DNA of 64,000 nt from Bemisia tabaci (GCF_918797505.1 NC_092801.1:3348001-3412000), one strand, 5' to 3'. Counted from the first letter of the stretch, positions 1 to 11,608 are shown. The notes: generated by a model from the letters alone, not told the origin. Made by a program: numbers and translations.

Positions 1-155
1 TGCGAATGTGTGTCAATTTTGTATCTCTAATAAAGTTGTAGATAAAAAAGTCCATTTAAATTTATGACTTGTCCCCGGAAATACAGCAATTTAGATTTTA
101 CATTCATTCATCCTAGTCGAGAGGGAGCGGGAGCCTCTATCGTCCTGAGCGAAGG

Positions 156-299
156 ATCGATTTTCGATTTTTCCCCATTTGAAGCTATGGTAAAGAATTG
201 ATTTTTGAAGTTATCTTTGCGAACACCCTGTTTGTCGAGCTTTCTCCATAGGTTAAAATGGCAGATCAATGGATATATCGCAAAGTACGCCACGCCACT
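156..299. mobile_element. MITE remnant, GTGGCGTGGCG family (M8)
   Basis: The internal sequence and right terminus of the M8 family are present, ending in ACGCCACGCCACT. The left terminus with CAGTGGCGTGGCG is missing. Full or partial relatives lie at 14050-14212, 23897-24055, 29121-29264, 34223-34343, 38043-38205, 42535-42678, 62752-62919 and 63941-64000. Confidence 0.7.
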
Positions 300-2810
300 A
301 CTGGTTGCCGTTAGTACATTTTTACTCGTAGTGCCTCTTTTTTCCATCGTAACCACCAGCTTCCGCCAAAAGGATTGCTTTTAGTATTATTGTTGATTTT
401 TCCTTAATCGATCAAATCGAAATTGTCGATTGTGTTAAAAAAAATCGATTATTTGCAGAAAAATCAAGGCCAAAAAATCAGTTTCAAGAAAATGGCTCCG
501 AATAAAAAATCGATTTTTAGAATGAGTATTGTGCCGTTCGTTTTCATTCAATGCTCGCCTTACTGAGCGTCTAGTTTCATTGCCTCTTAAATTGGGCAAC
601 TTTGATGACTGCTCCCAGTTTTGAAGAATAATTAAGGCTTGTTGCCTCCTTCATTACTCAGGAGTGATATTTTTTCCTTTAAAAAATCGAAAACTTTCAA
701 TTTGTGAGTACAAAGGCGATTAGCTGCCAAATCGCGTGCTGAAAATCGATTTAATTTAATCGACTATTCCGTGCAAAAAATCGATATCTTCAGAAAATCG
801 AAGAAAAAATCAACAGCACTAATTATTTTATTTTCGGTTTTTCTTTTTTGCCTGTTTAAATGTCTCTTTGTCTGTATAAATTTCAAATTTCAGTCTCCAG
901 GATGATGAGATTGCTAAGAAGATAAAACGCATAGCCCGGATGGTTTCGAAGTCCTGTGCAAAATGACTATTTTTTGCATGGGAGGTGGACGTTTCCGCAC
1001 ACTTTTGCGAAACAAACAAAATTACTACTTCACAACACCGCATTCGCTTTCCCTCCGTAGGTAAAGCGTGTGAAGGACTAGAGGGGCTCTACCAAATATA
1101 TGGGTTTGGTCGACAAATAGTTTCATAGTAATCAACTCTGCTATTTAGGAAAAAAGTAAAATTTTGGGACTGATTACCCCCCTTCCCTTATTAAAGCTCC
1201 TCCCTGCCCACCCAAAGAAGCAAGTATTACTCAGGGTTCAAAGGGCCCCGTAACAGCTTAGGTAAGTCTAAAGAAATCTCCCTAAAAAAATCATTCTTCA
1301 TCGGAATCGCCGACATCAAAATCTTCTTCTGGTTCCCCATCATCGTTATCGCCTTTATCCGAGATCCACACTTCTCAGATAGCTTCCAAAAATACGATAA
1401 TCTCAATTCATTTCGCACATACAAAGGCTCCAGGCAAAGTAAATCTGGTTAATTTATCGGACGGCAGTGAGGCAAGTATACAATGTTGCCAAATATTCAT
1501 TTATTTTAGCAATTTCCAAAAAAAGTGTGCGGAAACGTCCTGCAGCCTTTTTCATAACTTCAAGACGACTCGATACTGCACTCTCCCAACCTAGAGTGAA
1601 TTCTTTCCTTGGAAATTCATACACCGTGTCGTCTACGATGTCGTGATAGCGAAGAGAGCCGCACAGTGGATTGAGTCAATAAAATAGGTCGCACATGAAA
1701 GAGCGACGCCAAGAATGGCACAATTTGGGCCAGAAGGGATTTTTCTGAAACCGGGCCCAAACAATACCTTATGATACCTTAAAACTCTGGTAAAAATTTT
1801 AGCTTGAGTATACGCACCGTTTTTGAGAAATGGGGGGGGGGGGGGCAAAGTTGCCAAATCGCCATCATTCTGGACAGCATTTTTACAGCAAAAAGACGGG
1901 AAAAATGGACGAAAAAGTTACACTATTGATGGGTTTGGGCTGTAAATGTTCTTATTGAGCCCCCGTGCATGTAACTGTGTTCAGTTTCAAAAATTTTGGA
2001 CGTACAGTGGTCCAAAATGGGGAGAAATCTTGGACAGATAAGGATTCTTTGTCAAACTTTTTAAAAATGGAAGTAAAATTGTTGGTCTCCTGCAGAGATC
2101 ATGTGGAACAATGTTCTTATCGATCTTCAATGCATTCAATTGGGTTCAGTTTATTAAATTTTCATCGCACAATGGTCCAAAATGGGAAATTAGTGGACAA
2201 ATTAAGATCTTCTGTTGAAATTTTTGAAAAATAACATGAAACTATGAGGTTTTTCACTAGATTCGGAAGGTGTAAATTCAAAATAAGTTAGTAGCCAATA
2301 AAAGCTATCCATGTTCACTGTTTTGAACTGAACAGACGAGCGGTGCCGGACACAGGAGCTGTCAGCAATAGATTTCGGGTGCACTGCAGATTGCGAAACG
2401 ACGGGTGGCGCGACTGCGGATTGCACAGGAGTTAGGGCGCTCGTATGATGTAAACAAACTTTGGCCGCGGGATTGAAGAATTGAATCTCTGAATTGAATC
2501 GGACATCTGAGGAACTAACGAACAGCTTGTGGGCTGTAAAAATTGACGACCTGTAATACAGATGGACAAGATTCTAAAAACTCTCTGACTTTTAAAAAGA
2601 GGTGGCGGGGGATTCAAAACAAGTTGATGCTGTACATGCTAAAGTAGGTTTTATATATGAAGCGGAAAATTTATTAAAAATTAGAAATTTAGAATATATT
2701 GACCCATCAAAAACTAATTAGCAATAAATGTATATACATGAATTATGGTTTGTGTTGTAACGTCACCATCAACTGGTACCCTGGGATGTGACCTCAAAAT
2801 GCCATTATCA

Positions 2811-2941
2811 AGACGTCATCCAAGGATGACTCCATGACGTCATCAACGAGACTCGTTTCCATCGACGTCATCGACATGTGCCTCCATGACGTCATCAACG
2901 GATGAGTCTATGGCGTCCTTGATGGGTGTCCCGATGACGTG
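2811..2941. repeat. Cluster of GACGTCA-type palindromes
   Basis: Five GACGTCA or GACGTGA cores lie within 130 bp, spaced roughly 17-45 bp apart; two are the full TGACGTCA palindrome. The surrounding phrase (ATGACGTCATCAACG and variants) is a degenerate tandem repeat. TGACGTCA is the known CRE/ATF bZIP site, but the repetition may simply be satellite-like. An 18-base G run follows at 2945-2962. The cluster is kept in the second SD1 copy at about 31778-31910. Confidence 0.6.
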
Positions 2942-3212
2942 ATCGGGGGGGGGGGGGGGGGGATTGCTGGTAGATATAGAATTGTCATTTTCTCAACTTA
3001 GGGGGATTAAAATACAAGAGGAGAAAGGTAAGGCCTTGTCTCCACGGGACGTTTTCAAAGGATTTGTCCCAAGTTCGAATCGCAGGAATGAAACTTCTGG
3101 GATTTTTCCCAGTTACCGTCTCCACGGGACGGGGCTCATACAGTCCTGCGACTAGTTTGCGCGAGAAGATAAATTAGATAAAGTCGAGTATTTAACCGCG
3201 ATTAGCTGCGAT

Positions 3213-4402
3213 TGAGCTCCGTTGAGCGCCCTCATTAACGAGTGGGTTCAATCGATTTTTTCGAAACTCGGTATCAGATGGAACTTTTTGACGGGAACTA
3301 TATTTAGCATGGGAAAGGGATTTCTCGGTATAAAATAGTCAGACTTTTATTATGCGTCTAAAATAAAACTGAATACTTAATTTCAACCCGAAAAGTTATC
3401 AGCTCCTCCTGATACGGATATGAGTGAAAAGTTCTCATCATTCTGCATTCAACTAATGTAGCTAAGCAGCACTCTATGACAAAACATCAAGACTCCACTT
3501 TCCGTAGGTTGTGGTCGGGCCAACATAAAACGCCTTCAATTGGGTGCGATACTGTGCAACACACTGAAGTCGAAATATTTGTATTCTTGAGTTGGAGTCG
3601 GAACCGAACTCGCGTAAATTGTGAATTGCTCTACCAACTAAGGCATGTCAACCTGTTAACTGCCTTATCTCCAGTTACTTCGCATATTTTATCGCCCACT
3701 TTTGCTCGTGGCAATGTATTCCTCAATTGGTCCAACAAGAAAGAATTAACATCATTAATGTTGCTAAGGATGGAGGCTCACCTGAAAGAAAATCTGTTCT
3801 TCGAGCTTTTATAGTCTCTGAGCGCGCCTGTCATGAACCATAGGCACTGGCACCTTTGATCGGAAACTCTAATTTTCAGTCTTATTTTCTAAGTTCAAAA
3901 GTCTGATGATAGGTTTTGTACCCTAACGAAATGACGAACGTGGCCTTGAATCTACCTCGGCTGCTATTAGATCGTCGTGAAATTCAAATTTTCGTATGAG
4001 TCCGTGTAGTCGTTTGGGCTGCAGTCGAGTTCAAACCGAATCAATGGTCAGATCAAGGGGACGCCATTCTCCTCGAATGGCGATAGCCCATACCGTCACT
4101 CTCGATAATCACGGAAACAAGAATCTTATCCGTGGGATTGGTATAAGAAGATAGGTCCAGAAATCAGGATTAGTCCGATACATGCCTCAGAGGTCCGGGA
4201 TTAGAGTTTGAAGTCGTCGCATTTATCGAAGGCTCATCCGATCGAATTGTTTAAAGATTAGCGGGACGTGTGCTTTTTGTCGGGAAAATTTACGTTAATT
4301 CATTCATTTCTCATGCAGGGTGGCAATTTTTCATGAAATTGCAGAAATTTACGATAGATTTTGAAAAGGACCATCTGATGGTAGATTAACGACTCTAACA
4401 TC
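3213..4402. repeat. Segmental duplication SD2, copy 1
   Basis: Matches 35220-37295 (offset 32007 over the first 700 bp). The other copy carries an extra ~900-bp inverted-repeat element at about 35929-36818, so this copy is the empty-site allele. It also matches, more distantly, 34430-34760 and the interrupted copy at 44440-46620. No gene is supported; the 112-codon frame at 3476-3814 is interrupted or altered in the sister copies. Confidence 0.88.
3583..3652 (-). repeat. tRNA-like segment (possible tRNA-derived SINE head)
   Basis: On the minus strand the segment reads CCTTAGTTGGTAGAGC, close to a tRNA A box (TAGCTCAGTTGGTAGAGC), then about 20 bp later GTTCGGTTCCGACTCC, close to a B box (GGTTCGAATCC). 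The acceptor stem is not clearly paired and the anticodon arm is too short for a working tRNA. The same piece recurs at about 34544-34615, 35590-35657 and 44565-44640, always within SD2-type repeats. I read it as a Pol III promoter relic of a SINE, not a tRNA gene. Confidence 0.5.
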
Positions 4403-4791
4403 GAGCCTTGAAGGTGATCTTGTACTGAATTTGTTTGAAAAGTAACCAAGAAGTTTAGCGCACTGCACTGTACTACTCCGTTGAAATTAAGATTAAATGC
4501 GTGTTAATGAGATCTCGGTATAAAGTTAGGCATGTTCACTTTTATCATTTTTTCTCATCATCTTTTTTCATCATTTTTTTTTTCATCATCTTTTTATGAT
4601 TACTTCGCTTCGACGTCGAACCTTCCAAACCACTTATCTCATTTCCAGTGTTTCAAATCTCTGCTCTCATTTATTTTTTTTTTAAATGAGAAGAAGACAA
4701 CATCATTACTTGATGTTTTAATAGAACTTTCTTCGCATAGAGGAGAAAGAGCATAGCAGATTTTAAGGATTGACTTTAAATGGTTTACCAT
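4403..4791. other. Unassigned AT-rich spacer
   Basis: No ORF, RNA gene or repeat border is supported here. A T-rich run (TTTTTTCATCATC-like microsatellite) lies at about 4540-4600. Confidence 0.5.
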
Positions 4792-5050
4792 TTGGATTGC
4801 ATTTTGCAAAAAGAAACCAAGAGCATTCCAATGTTGCTAAGATTGTGCAACTTTTTTAGCCTGCAAATACATACTGATCATCTAAACGAGTTTTATCTTT
4901 ACTCCCAATAATGAACTATGAATTCAAGACGAAAATTACCTTTGTAAATTCAAGTTTCCGCATGATTTCAGGAATATTTTGCAAAGATTATAAGTTGCAC
5001 AATCCTTGCAACATTGGAATGCTCTTGGTTCCTTTTTGCAAAAAGCGATG
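4792..5050. mobile_element. MITE, TTGGATTGCATTTTGCAAAA family (M2)
   Basis: The arms are long inverted repeats: TTTGCAAAAAGAAACCAAGAGCATTCC at the left is answered by its complement ending near 5045. Full relatives are at 45133-45392 and 63449-63708, a diverged one at 28388-28645 and a partial one at about 34677-34799. There is no coding capacity; it would be mobilised in trans. Confidence 0.75.
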
Positions 5051-5212
5051 CATTTGAAAAATAAAGTACGAGAGGAAGTCTGCAACGTCGCCAACCGATA
5101 TACTTGGTTTGAGAGTTTCTCGGTCGACTTAATTGCTTCACTTAATGAGTCTCTTCTTACTCGATTCACTTGTACGTGTTGCGACTAATTCAGGAAAAAC
5201 TGGTCACGCCGT

Positions 5213-5447
5213 AATTGCGAAGAACATCGTATGAATATTCATGCGTTGCCAAATTTCTTCTGATCAAGTATTTATTTAGAGGAATGTCATTGGTATTATT
5301 ACAGGAAAATTTCAGGTATTTAAATTACCTGTCAATAAAAGTCCGCGGGAAAAACGAAGGATACATATTCAACTATTCGCAAGTAAACTCGATTTTTATT
5401 AGGAAAGATGTGGAGACTTTTGTATGTTCATACAGAGGTTTTCCGTA
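5213..5447. mobile_element. Degraded M3-type MITE
   Basis: The left part reads GAAGAACATCGTATGAATATTCATGCGTTGCCAAATTTC and the right part GTTCATACAGAGGTTTTCCG, which correspond to the subterminal arms of the M3 family (intact at 48626-48884 and 60588-60840). The outermost GCCGTGC termini are lost. Confidence 0.5.
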
Positions 5448-5697
5448 ACATTACCGTTTTCTCGTTTCCATGCATGTCCAATCTATAATCATCTTCTCTG
5501 CAAAATTCGGCGTTCTCGTAGACGGTGGAATACGTAACTGCATTCCAAGGTTGCAAAATTGACGGAAACAATTACATTTTTCACAAAAATTTGACCGTGC
5601 GGTTTCTGTCCGAAATTTTGCTGACTTTAGAGAGTAATCATAGTAGAAAAAATTCAGAAATTTGCATTATAGAGATGCCTATCCTGGTAGTGATGAC

Positions 5698-6243
5698 TTA
5701 AGATGATTCGACGGATGCCATTTTTTGTGTCAGAGCGACGTGCTATATATCGTATCGATTCGTTCCATAATTTCAACTATACTTGTCATTTGTTTCGACT
5801 TTTAAGATCACAATTTTGTTTTCAGGAGACTGAACAGTTCACTCACCAATTTTGACAAACGAATTCAACGTAATAAAGGCGTGGTTTTTTTGGAGGAAAA
5901 ATGTCGCATTCAAGTGCAGTTTCGATATCAGTATCGAATGCGATATTTTTCCTTTTTAAAAAACCACGCCTCTATTACGTTGAATTTCTTTGTCAAATTT
6001 GGCACATAAATTCTTTAAACTCATGCCAACAGAAGTGCGACATCAAAATTAGAAAATAAAGGACAAGCAGCTATCTCTGGGAGGATAGGGGGCAATGGCG
6101 ATTGGGCGTCGCAGAGCGCGAGGCGGCGCTATAAAAGCGACTTTATGTATGTAAGGACAAGCAGCTGAAATAATGAAACGAATCGATACGATATATCGCA
6201 CGTCGCTCTGACGCAAAAAATGGCGTCCGTCGAATCACCTTAA
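5698..6243. mobile_element. Long-palindrome MITE (M7), interrupted by a LINE end
   Basis: The outer arms GATTCGACGGATGCCA and TGGCGTCCGTCGAATC are complementary. A second inner palindrome (AAGGCGTGG to CCACGCCT) sits at about 5875-5985. The sister copy at 54400-54840 is a cleaner palindrome and lacks the 80-bp LINE insertion present here at 6073-6152. Confidence 0.8.
6073..6152 (+). mobile_element. Severely 5'-truncated RTE-like LINE 3' end
   Basis: These 80 bp equal the last 80 bp of the LINE at 51532-53795, apart from ATAAAAGCGAC versus ATAATCGCGAC. They include the codons before its stop and the 3' terminus CTTTATGTATGT. The insert is flanked by a perfect 14-bp direct repeat, AAGGACAAGCAGCT, at 6059-6072 and 6153-6166. 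This is the signature of target-primed reverse transcription and fixes the 3' end of the family about 18 bases past the stop codon. Confidence 0.92.
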
Positions 6244-6644
6244 AAAGCTGTCACGAAAGACTCCTAGGAACTATTAAAGATCTCGTTTCAGTAAAAATTA
6301 AAATTTTGGGGTGGAAGCGAAAATTTCTCCGATTGAACTAAAATAATGCTAGTTCCTTGTAAAATGACACAAAAAATTCGATTTTCTGGTCTGCAACTCA
6401 GGACTGGAAATCCGCCAAAAACATTATTTTTTTGTCGCGCAAGTTTTTGGAACGCCCTGCTTTAAAGAATTTCTGCGGCAAGTATTTTCAAATTTATTGC
6501 GGTTCTTTAGTGTAATTTACTCCCCAAATCCCCAGAATCGATTGAGTCTGTCCTTTTTTTTAAGTCGGAGATCTCATATCTTTCTCCTTTTTTTCTTTTT
6601 TTTTGGTGAAAAATATGCACATTTACTATTCAGCATGACAGTAA
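6244..6644. other. Unassigned spacer
   Basis: No gene, RNA or repeat structure recognised. T-rich towards its right end (6555-6603). Confidence 0.5.
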
Positions 6645-6784
6645 TTGGACTACATTTTGCAATTTGGACCTATAAATCCTGGCTCATCTGAAAAACACTT
6701 ATCTGCATAGGGATACTAATGGCACATACGTTGTTTTTAAACTAGGCCGGAATTTATAGTTCCAAATTGCAAAATGTAGTCCAA
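6645..6784. mobile_element. MITE, TTGGACTACATTTTGCAATT family (M1)
   Basis: A 140-bp element whose two ends are near-perfect complements (TTGGACTACATTTTGCAATT and AATTGCAAAATGTAGTCCAA). The middle reads GCATAGGGATACTAATGGCACATACG. Relatives: 12110-12250 and 56651-56790 (close); 11609-11743, 21578-21720, 27572-27715 and 41772-41915 (diverged). Confidence 0.88.
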
Positions 6785-7319
6785 TTCAACCCTCCAAGCC
6801 GAGGCTTGCGTGAGGGAGTTTCAATCCCTCATCCACTCTTGAATTACAAAAAAAAAAGAGTCATAAAAAAACACCAAAAAAAGGAACAAATCGGAATTTT
6901 GATTAGGATTAAAAATAAATCACAGGTTTGCAAATAAATTGCAACTACACTGTAAAATTATTAGTATCGTGTCAGAGTCTTATGCATGCATGTTGTCCGT
7001 TCACCAATTGAAAGGGCTCTCTTGCGTATTGAATTCGCGAGCCAATATTAGCCGGTTCAATTAATTACTCTCATCATTCCTTCTTCTGGCATGTGATCTG
7101 GCGTGACAGTGCTCGCTCTATGACCAGAAAATTCGGCGCTTAAACTCCAAATATTGTTCATGTGAAAGATGCTGCCAATTCTAGCCTCCTACCAGCAGCG
7201 CGCCTTCAATCCTGCAGATACGACGCAGACATCCATCAAGCACGAATAGTTGTATCTCTGCGCCGCGCCGCGCCGGCAGTATCTGGTTATTGCTGTTTTC
7301 TCGGTGCAGATTGAGCGTT
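6785..7319. other. Unassigned spacer
   Basis: No ORF or RNA gene is supported. The right part (7186-7262) is similar, on the opposite strand, to 14636-14702, where both encode a short I-Q-L-F-V-L-D peptide. A GC-rich GCCGCGCCGCGCC run lies at 7261-7275. Confidence 0.45.
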
Positions 7320-8959
7320 TTTGCAGGCAAAGACCCCCTACGAATGAGCAGGCGATCACAGAGCGGGAGTAGCTGGTGGAGCGTGCATGAAGCTCGCTCG
7401 GACTCCATGATTATACTCTGTTGCTCTCTCCTCTCCTCTACTCTTTGCACATCACATAATGGCGCCAAGCACAAATTTCACTCTCGGAGAAAAATTAAAC
7501 TGCTCAGCTCAGGGAATTGACCTTTTTGATCGGGATTAAATTTCTAAAAGAGTTCAAACCAAGTACTAACCAGGGCAATTCTCAAAATTCTTTGGCAAGA
7601 CATTTTTCTGATATAATTTAAGGATTACCTAAGGAGGGAAAATCTTTAGCATATCTGGAGAAATCACAAGCTTGTGTGGGGGCCCCGCAGCGTTCTGAGG
7701 CATTGAAATCAAATTCTAAACGTACCTACTTACATTTTGAATTTTGATGGAAAATAAGGGGGGGGGGGGGCTTCAATTTTATATCTGAGCCATGGGGATG
7801 CCAGATGATGAGGGATGAGTTTGAGGGTTTTTGCGCTCAGCAGAGATGTTTTCAGGAGCATTGGGGGAACTAGTTAGGAGGAGGGGGGGGGAGAAATATT
7901 ACCCTCTCCTGACTTCAAGAAATATGAGGGCTTTTGCTAAGTTAGCTGTGTTGCTAGACTTTCATTGTGGAATTTGTAATTCTACCAAAAATATTTCCAT
8001 GTGAAGATGAACCATCAAGCTAAAAATTTAACTCAGCATTCGCACAAATTTATAATTTTTTTTTTTGTGGCACAATGGTACAACTTCTGGGAAACATCCT
8101 GTTAAAGGTAACGAGGCACTTAGCATATTTCTTGAAAAATTTGCTAAAAAAATATCTTTGCACATTTCTGCTTTTGATAACTTATACCTACAAAAGTACA
8201 TAACGATCCAAAAAGTGGTGAATTTTACCAGTCAGGCATCAAGGGGTGAAATATGGGAGCATAAATATAGCATTAGGTACCTAAGATGACATTTGAATCA
8301 GTGAGTTCGAAAATACACCAACTCGGAAAAAAAATTTTCAGGAAACACCTAAAACTTCGCAGCGGGCGAAGAAGTTAGTTTAAGAAAAACTTTTTTGGTG
8401 CCAAAGGACGCAAGAAGTACTCTAGAGACTTTAACGCACCAAGTTTCAGATACTGATTTTTCATAGTCTGCCCTGAAAAATTTATATTTTTTGACCTGAA
8501 TAACGCTTGAATATTTATATAACTTGTTGGCACAAGGTATACTGAACCGAAAAAATAAAACCGCATCGGATAGTCGCCCGTTTCCCTTGATCGGCCAAAA
8601 ATTGGTATTTCCAATGAAATTCTTCGATTCTTCCCTTTTCCCGTCGCCGTTTCGAGCACTTCCGATTGCAATTTCGAAATATCCTTTTGCGTGCAGATGC
8701 TTCTACTTATCCATAAGTGTTACTAAACCGTAAAAAAGTGAAAATCGAAAAAAACCCGTGTTGGAGTGTTTCCGAACTCACTGATTCATTTTACATTATT
8801 GGAAACATGATTATGTGGATGGATAAGGTGGGGAGGAGCGGCAGACGATAGGATGGGTTAGAGTAGGTATTGGTTAGAGAGTGCTCGAACTGCTCTGAGT
8901 TCCCGTCGCGCCACGCAGCCATCTTGCCTGCTCATTCCGAGGGGGTCTTTGCCTGCAAA
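7320..8959. repeat. Inverted repeat pair spanning 1.6 kb
   Basis: TTTGCAGGCAAAGACCCCCT at 7320 and its complement ending at 8959 form about 35-bp arms with few mismatches, continuing into ATGAGCAGGC. They could be ends of a composite or foldback element, or two separate insertions in opposite orientation. No transposase frame lies between them; the interior holds another TIR element (8293-8788). Confidence 0.5.
8293..8788. mobile_element. TIR element, GAATCAGTGAGTTCG family
   Basis: GAATCAGTGAGTTCGAAAA at the left and its complement (TTTCCGAACTCACTGATTC) at the right are about 30-bp imperfect inverted repeats about 500 bp apart. No transposase is recognisable inside. Target duplications are not clear. 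Confidence 0.6.
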
Positions 8960-9765
8960 AAGTAAACATCCTCGGTGCATCGGTACATAACCTCAAATTT
9001 CTTGTGCGGTTTATTCAGGTCAGGGTTTATTTCATTATTTCATGTCTGTTCACACGTACATGACCTTACTTGAACCATGTTTCAGTGTTATGGTAATTAT
9101 TGACAATGACTTTCTAGTGTTACTCATCGTCAGTTGAAACGAGTTAGTGTTTTATCCCTTTTTTGTACGTTTTAGATCGTGAAATTCAGTGTCGAACTAT
9201 TCTTGTTACCTTACCAACTGAGGTAACTTGCACCCTTCCGAAGGAAACTTTTAAAGTCTGTAAGTAGCATATCAGTTAATAGATTTTTATATCATATATC
9301 ACTGCAGAAAATTTTTCTTTGAGCCCTAAGGAGCTTGCCTCTAATATTTCTTGCAACAGAATTCTGTACCAACCAACTGGAACCTCTTCGGAGGTCAGAG
9401 TGTTCGCAACTGCGTCTCATGAAATTCCCCAGTTGGAACGCAATTATCAGCACTTTCCAGACAAACAATACACCAAGTGAAATGCGTCTAGATTTTGCCT
9501 ATAACATGCCGAATTAGCATCTTTCTCACAAATTATACGCTGGATGGAACTTGCCGAAATTCTGCGTATAATACAGCAAATGGAACGTGTCTAAATTTTG
9601 CATGTAATATGCTTAAAACGCATTTTATTTGAAAATGTATGAGGAGTTTTCAAAATTTTAGCAGAACGGGGCAGGAGTGGCAGGTTAATCATAGAATATG
9701 CAAGACGCATAGTGGGTCGCAGGGCATCATATAATACGTGCTGCGTCTCAAAAGTCGTAAAATGG
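8960..9765. other. Unassigned spacer
   Basis: Low-complexity AT-rich DNA. I see no credible ORF, RNA gene or complete repeat. Confidence 0.5.
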
Positions 9766-10216
9766 AGATGTCGCAGGCAAATAGTAAAATCAGGCATTTT
9801 GTCAAATGCCTAGGCAAATAGTAAAATACTCTAACTTAGATTGAAATGCTGAATCTTTTCCTAATTTTAGCCAAAATACTAAATTGCTCCTGTAAGAAAC
9901 AATTCTCGGTATACATTTGCATCACACAATAGTATTTTAAACGATTTTAAGCTCCTGAACAGATACTCATCTTGAAATTTCCAGCATGTCATAAATGCAG
10001 AATTTTTTGAATGTGAACACATAAAAATATGAGAAGGAATTGAAGAGGTAGAGACATAAAGAGTATGTAGGTTTGATGAGTTATTTTTCCAAAAATATTG
10101 AAAACTCGCGAGCTCTTGGCCAAAAATTCACTAAAATTGTGTGAACCGTCAATATATAACTATCTGCCTAGGCATTTTGTCAAATGCCTGATTTCAATAT
10201 TTGCCTGCGACAGAGA
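9766..10216. mobile_element. TIR element with internal AGGCATTT palindromes
   Basis: The left arm (TGTCGCAGGCAAATAGTAAAATCAGGCATTT) and the right arm (its complement ending CAAATATTTGCCTGCGACA with changes) are inverted about 450 bp apart. Each arm also contains AGGCATTTTGTCAAATGCCT, itself nearly palindromic. Non-coding. Confidence 0.6.
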
Positions 10217-10424
10217 CACTGTTGGAGGTGATTCATCCCTTGTTCTTGGCAAGTGATGTATTGCTTTGGTCATATTCAAAAATTTCGGCAGGTTTTGACT
10301 TCTTAGCCTTACTAAGGAGGTTTGCGCCAGTGCAACTTAAGTCTTAAAAATCACTCTCATCAGAGAGTATTGCAAGAAATAATAATAAGATTTGCCCAAG
10401 AGAAAATCATTGCGTATAGTCTAA

Positions 10425-10676
10425 TCGTCACCTTCTGGCCAAAGTATCACAAGCACAATGCAACGATTAAAAATTTCTGCCACAATTTTATTTTTTTTAT
10501 AGAGAAATTGTTGGTTGAATCTGTTTGAAAATTTCACTAAATTTCATCGTCAGCACAAAGAAAATTTGGTGAAATTTTCGGACAGCTCTGTTAAACAATT
10601 TCTCTCTAAAGAAATAAAATGGTGGCGGATGTCGAAAAGTCACATGGTGCTTGTGATACTTTGGGCGGAAGTAATA
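10425..10676. mobile_element. Diverged M10 MITE
   Basis: Recognisable as M10 from TCGTCACCTTCTGGCC and AGTATCACAAGC at the left, a central TTCACTAAATTTCATCG block and GGTGCTTGTGATACTTTGG at the right. It differs from the two young copies (13513-13767, 15128-15383) at many sites and its right terminus is gone. Confidence 0.7.
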
Positions 10677-11608
10677 CCATCTACCCATACCTGTCATTGG
10701 TTTGAGGGAAACTGGTCGTAACTGCGGAGAACACACAGAATCATTCAAGGAGGACTTTAAAAAATTGATTTTTATACTTGAGAAAGTGAATTTGTTCCGG
10801 GCATGGAATTTTCAGTTGAATATCTACGCAAGTTTTATCGAAAGAAACAAATTTTTTCGACAGAGTTACTTTTTGAATGAAGGAATAATATTGAATGTAT
10901 GTCAATGTATGGAAGAAGGACAGTAAGGGTGATAATGGATGCAACTCCCAAACGTATACTTTGGTGAGGGGGTTAATGGGATCGGAAGCCTAGCGGCCTC
11001 CCTCCGTTCCCTCCGCAGTTATTACTAACACTTGATTTCTCGAACGGCCAGGAATGCTAAGTAGGAATTGTCGGAAGTTGACGTAATGTGCAGGGGTCAT
11101 TGACCTGTTTTATGCTTAAAAATACAAATCTGCCAAGATTTTTGACTTGGCCCATGCGATATAGCGGACATCAGTTTTTTACTTACCAGAGAGGCTGGAA
11201 AGGATCGCCTCGAAAAAACCGGACCTGTTTTCATTTTTTTTTTTATTGGAAAGCAACTAGAATGCTTCTGCTGCTAGAAATCATCAATTTAAGTTCCTTT
11301 TGATTCAAGAAAAAAAATTTTTTAATGTAACGGTGTATTCTGCCTATTTGTTGATGTTTAACAAGATCTAAGTAATAGAATCCTGATACAAGTCAACTTT
11401 ATTTCGAGGTTTAGAACTGCAATTGACTCACAGACCTGTGAGGTTTGCAACTGCTGCTTCGGTTATGAAGAATCACTTTTATCCAAGCTCTTGACGGATT
11501 ATTTTAGAACCCATCTCGCCAGGTGATACTTCCTAGCTTGGCTGGGGAGGTCGAATAAATTCATGTTTTAAAAAACCCAATCAACAGTGTAGCAGCACGT
11601 CGAATAAA
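10677..11608. other. Unassigned spacer
   Basis: No gene supported. Short frames on both strands are not conserved and lack splice context or domain similarity. Confidence 0.45.

Larger units (their letters stand above)
1..3195. repeat. Segmental duplication SD1, copy 1
   Basis: This stretch recurs almost base for base at 28966-32165 (offset 28965-28967), with only scattered substitutions and homopolymer length changes. The match starts at the first base of the window, so the true left border is outside. It breaks at about 3195, where this copy continues into SD2 and the other copy goes into different DNA. It holds no credible gene; its short open frames recur only because the DNA is duplicated. 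Contents are a MITE remnant (156-299), a 14-base G run, a GACGTCA cluster and an 18-base G run. Confidence 0.93.

Noticed and set aside
1965..2234. 89-codon ORF found in both SD1 copies and inverted at 33243-33497
   Set aside because: It is kept only by recent duplication; the more diverged inverted copies carry frame and residue changes and no domain is seen.
3583..3652. Functional tRNA gene on the minus strand
   Set aside because: The A and B boxes are only partial, the anticodon arm is too short and no acceptor stem pairs.
3476..3814. 112-codon ORF as a gene (also 35438-35821, 34501-34752)
   Set aside because: It spans the tRNA-like repeat, and its length and ends vary between duplicated copies without signs of constraint.
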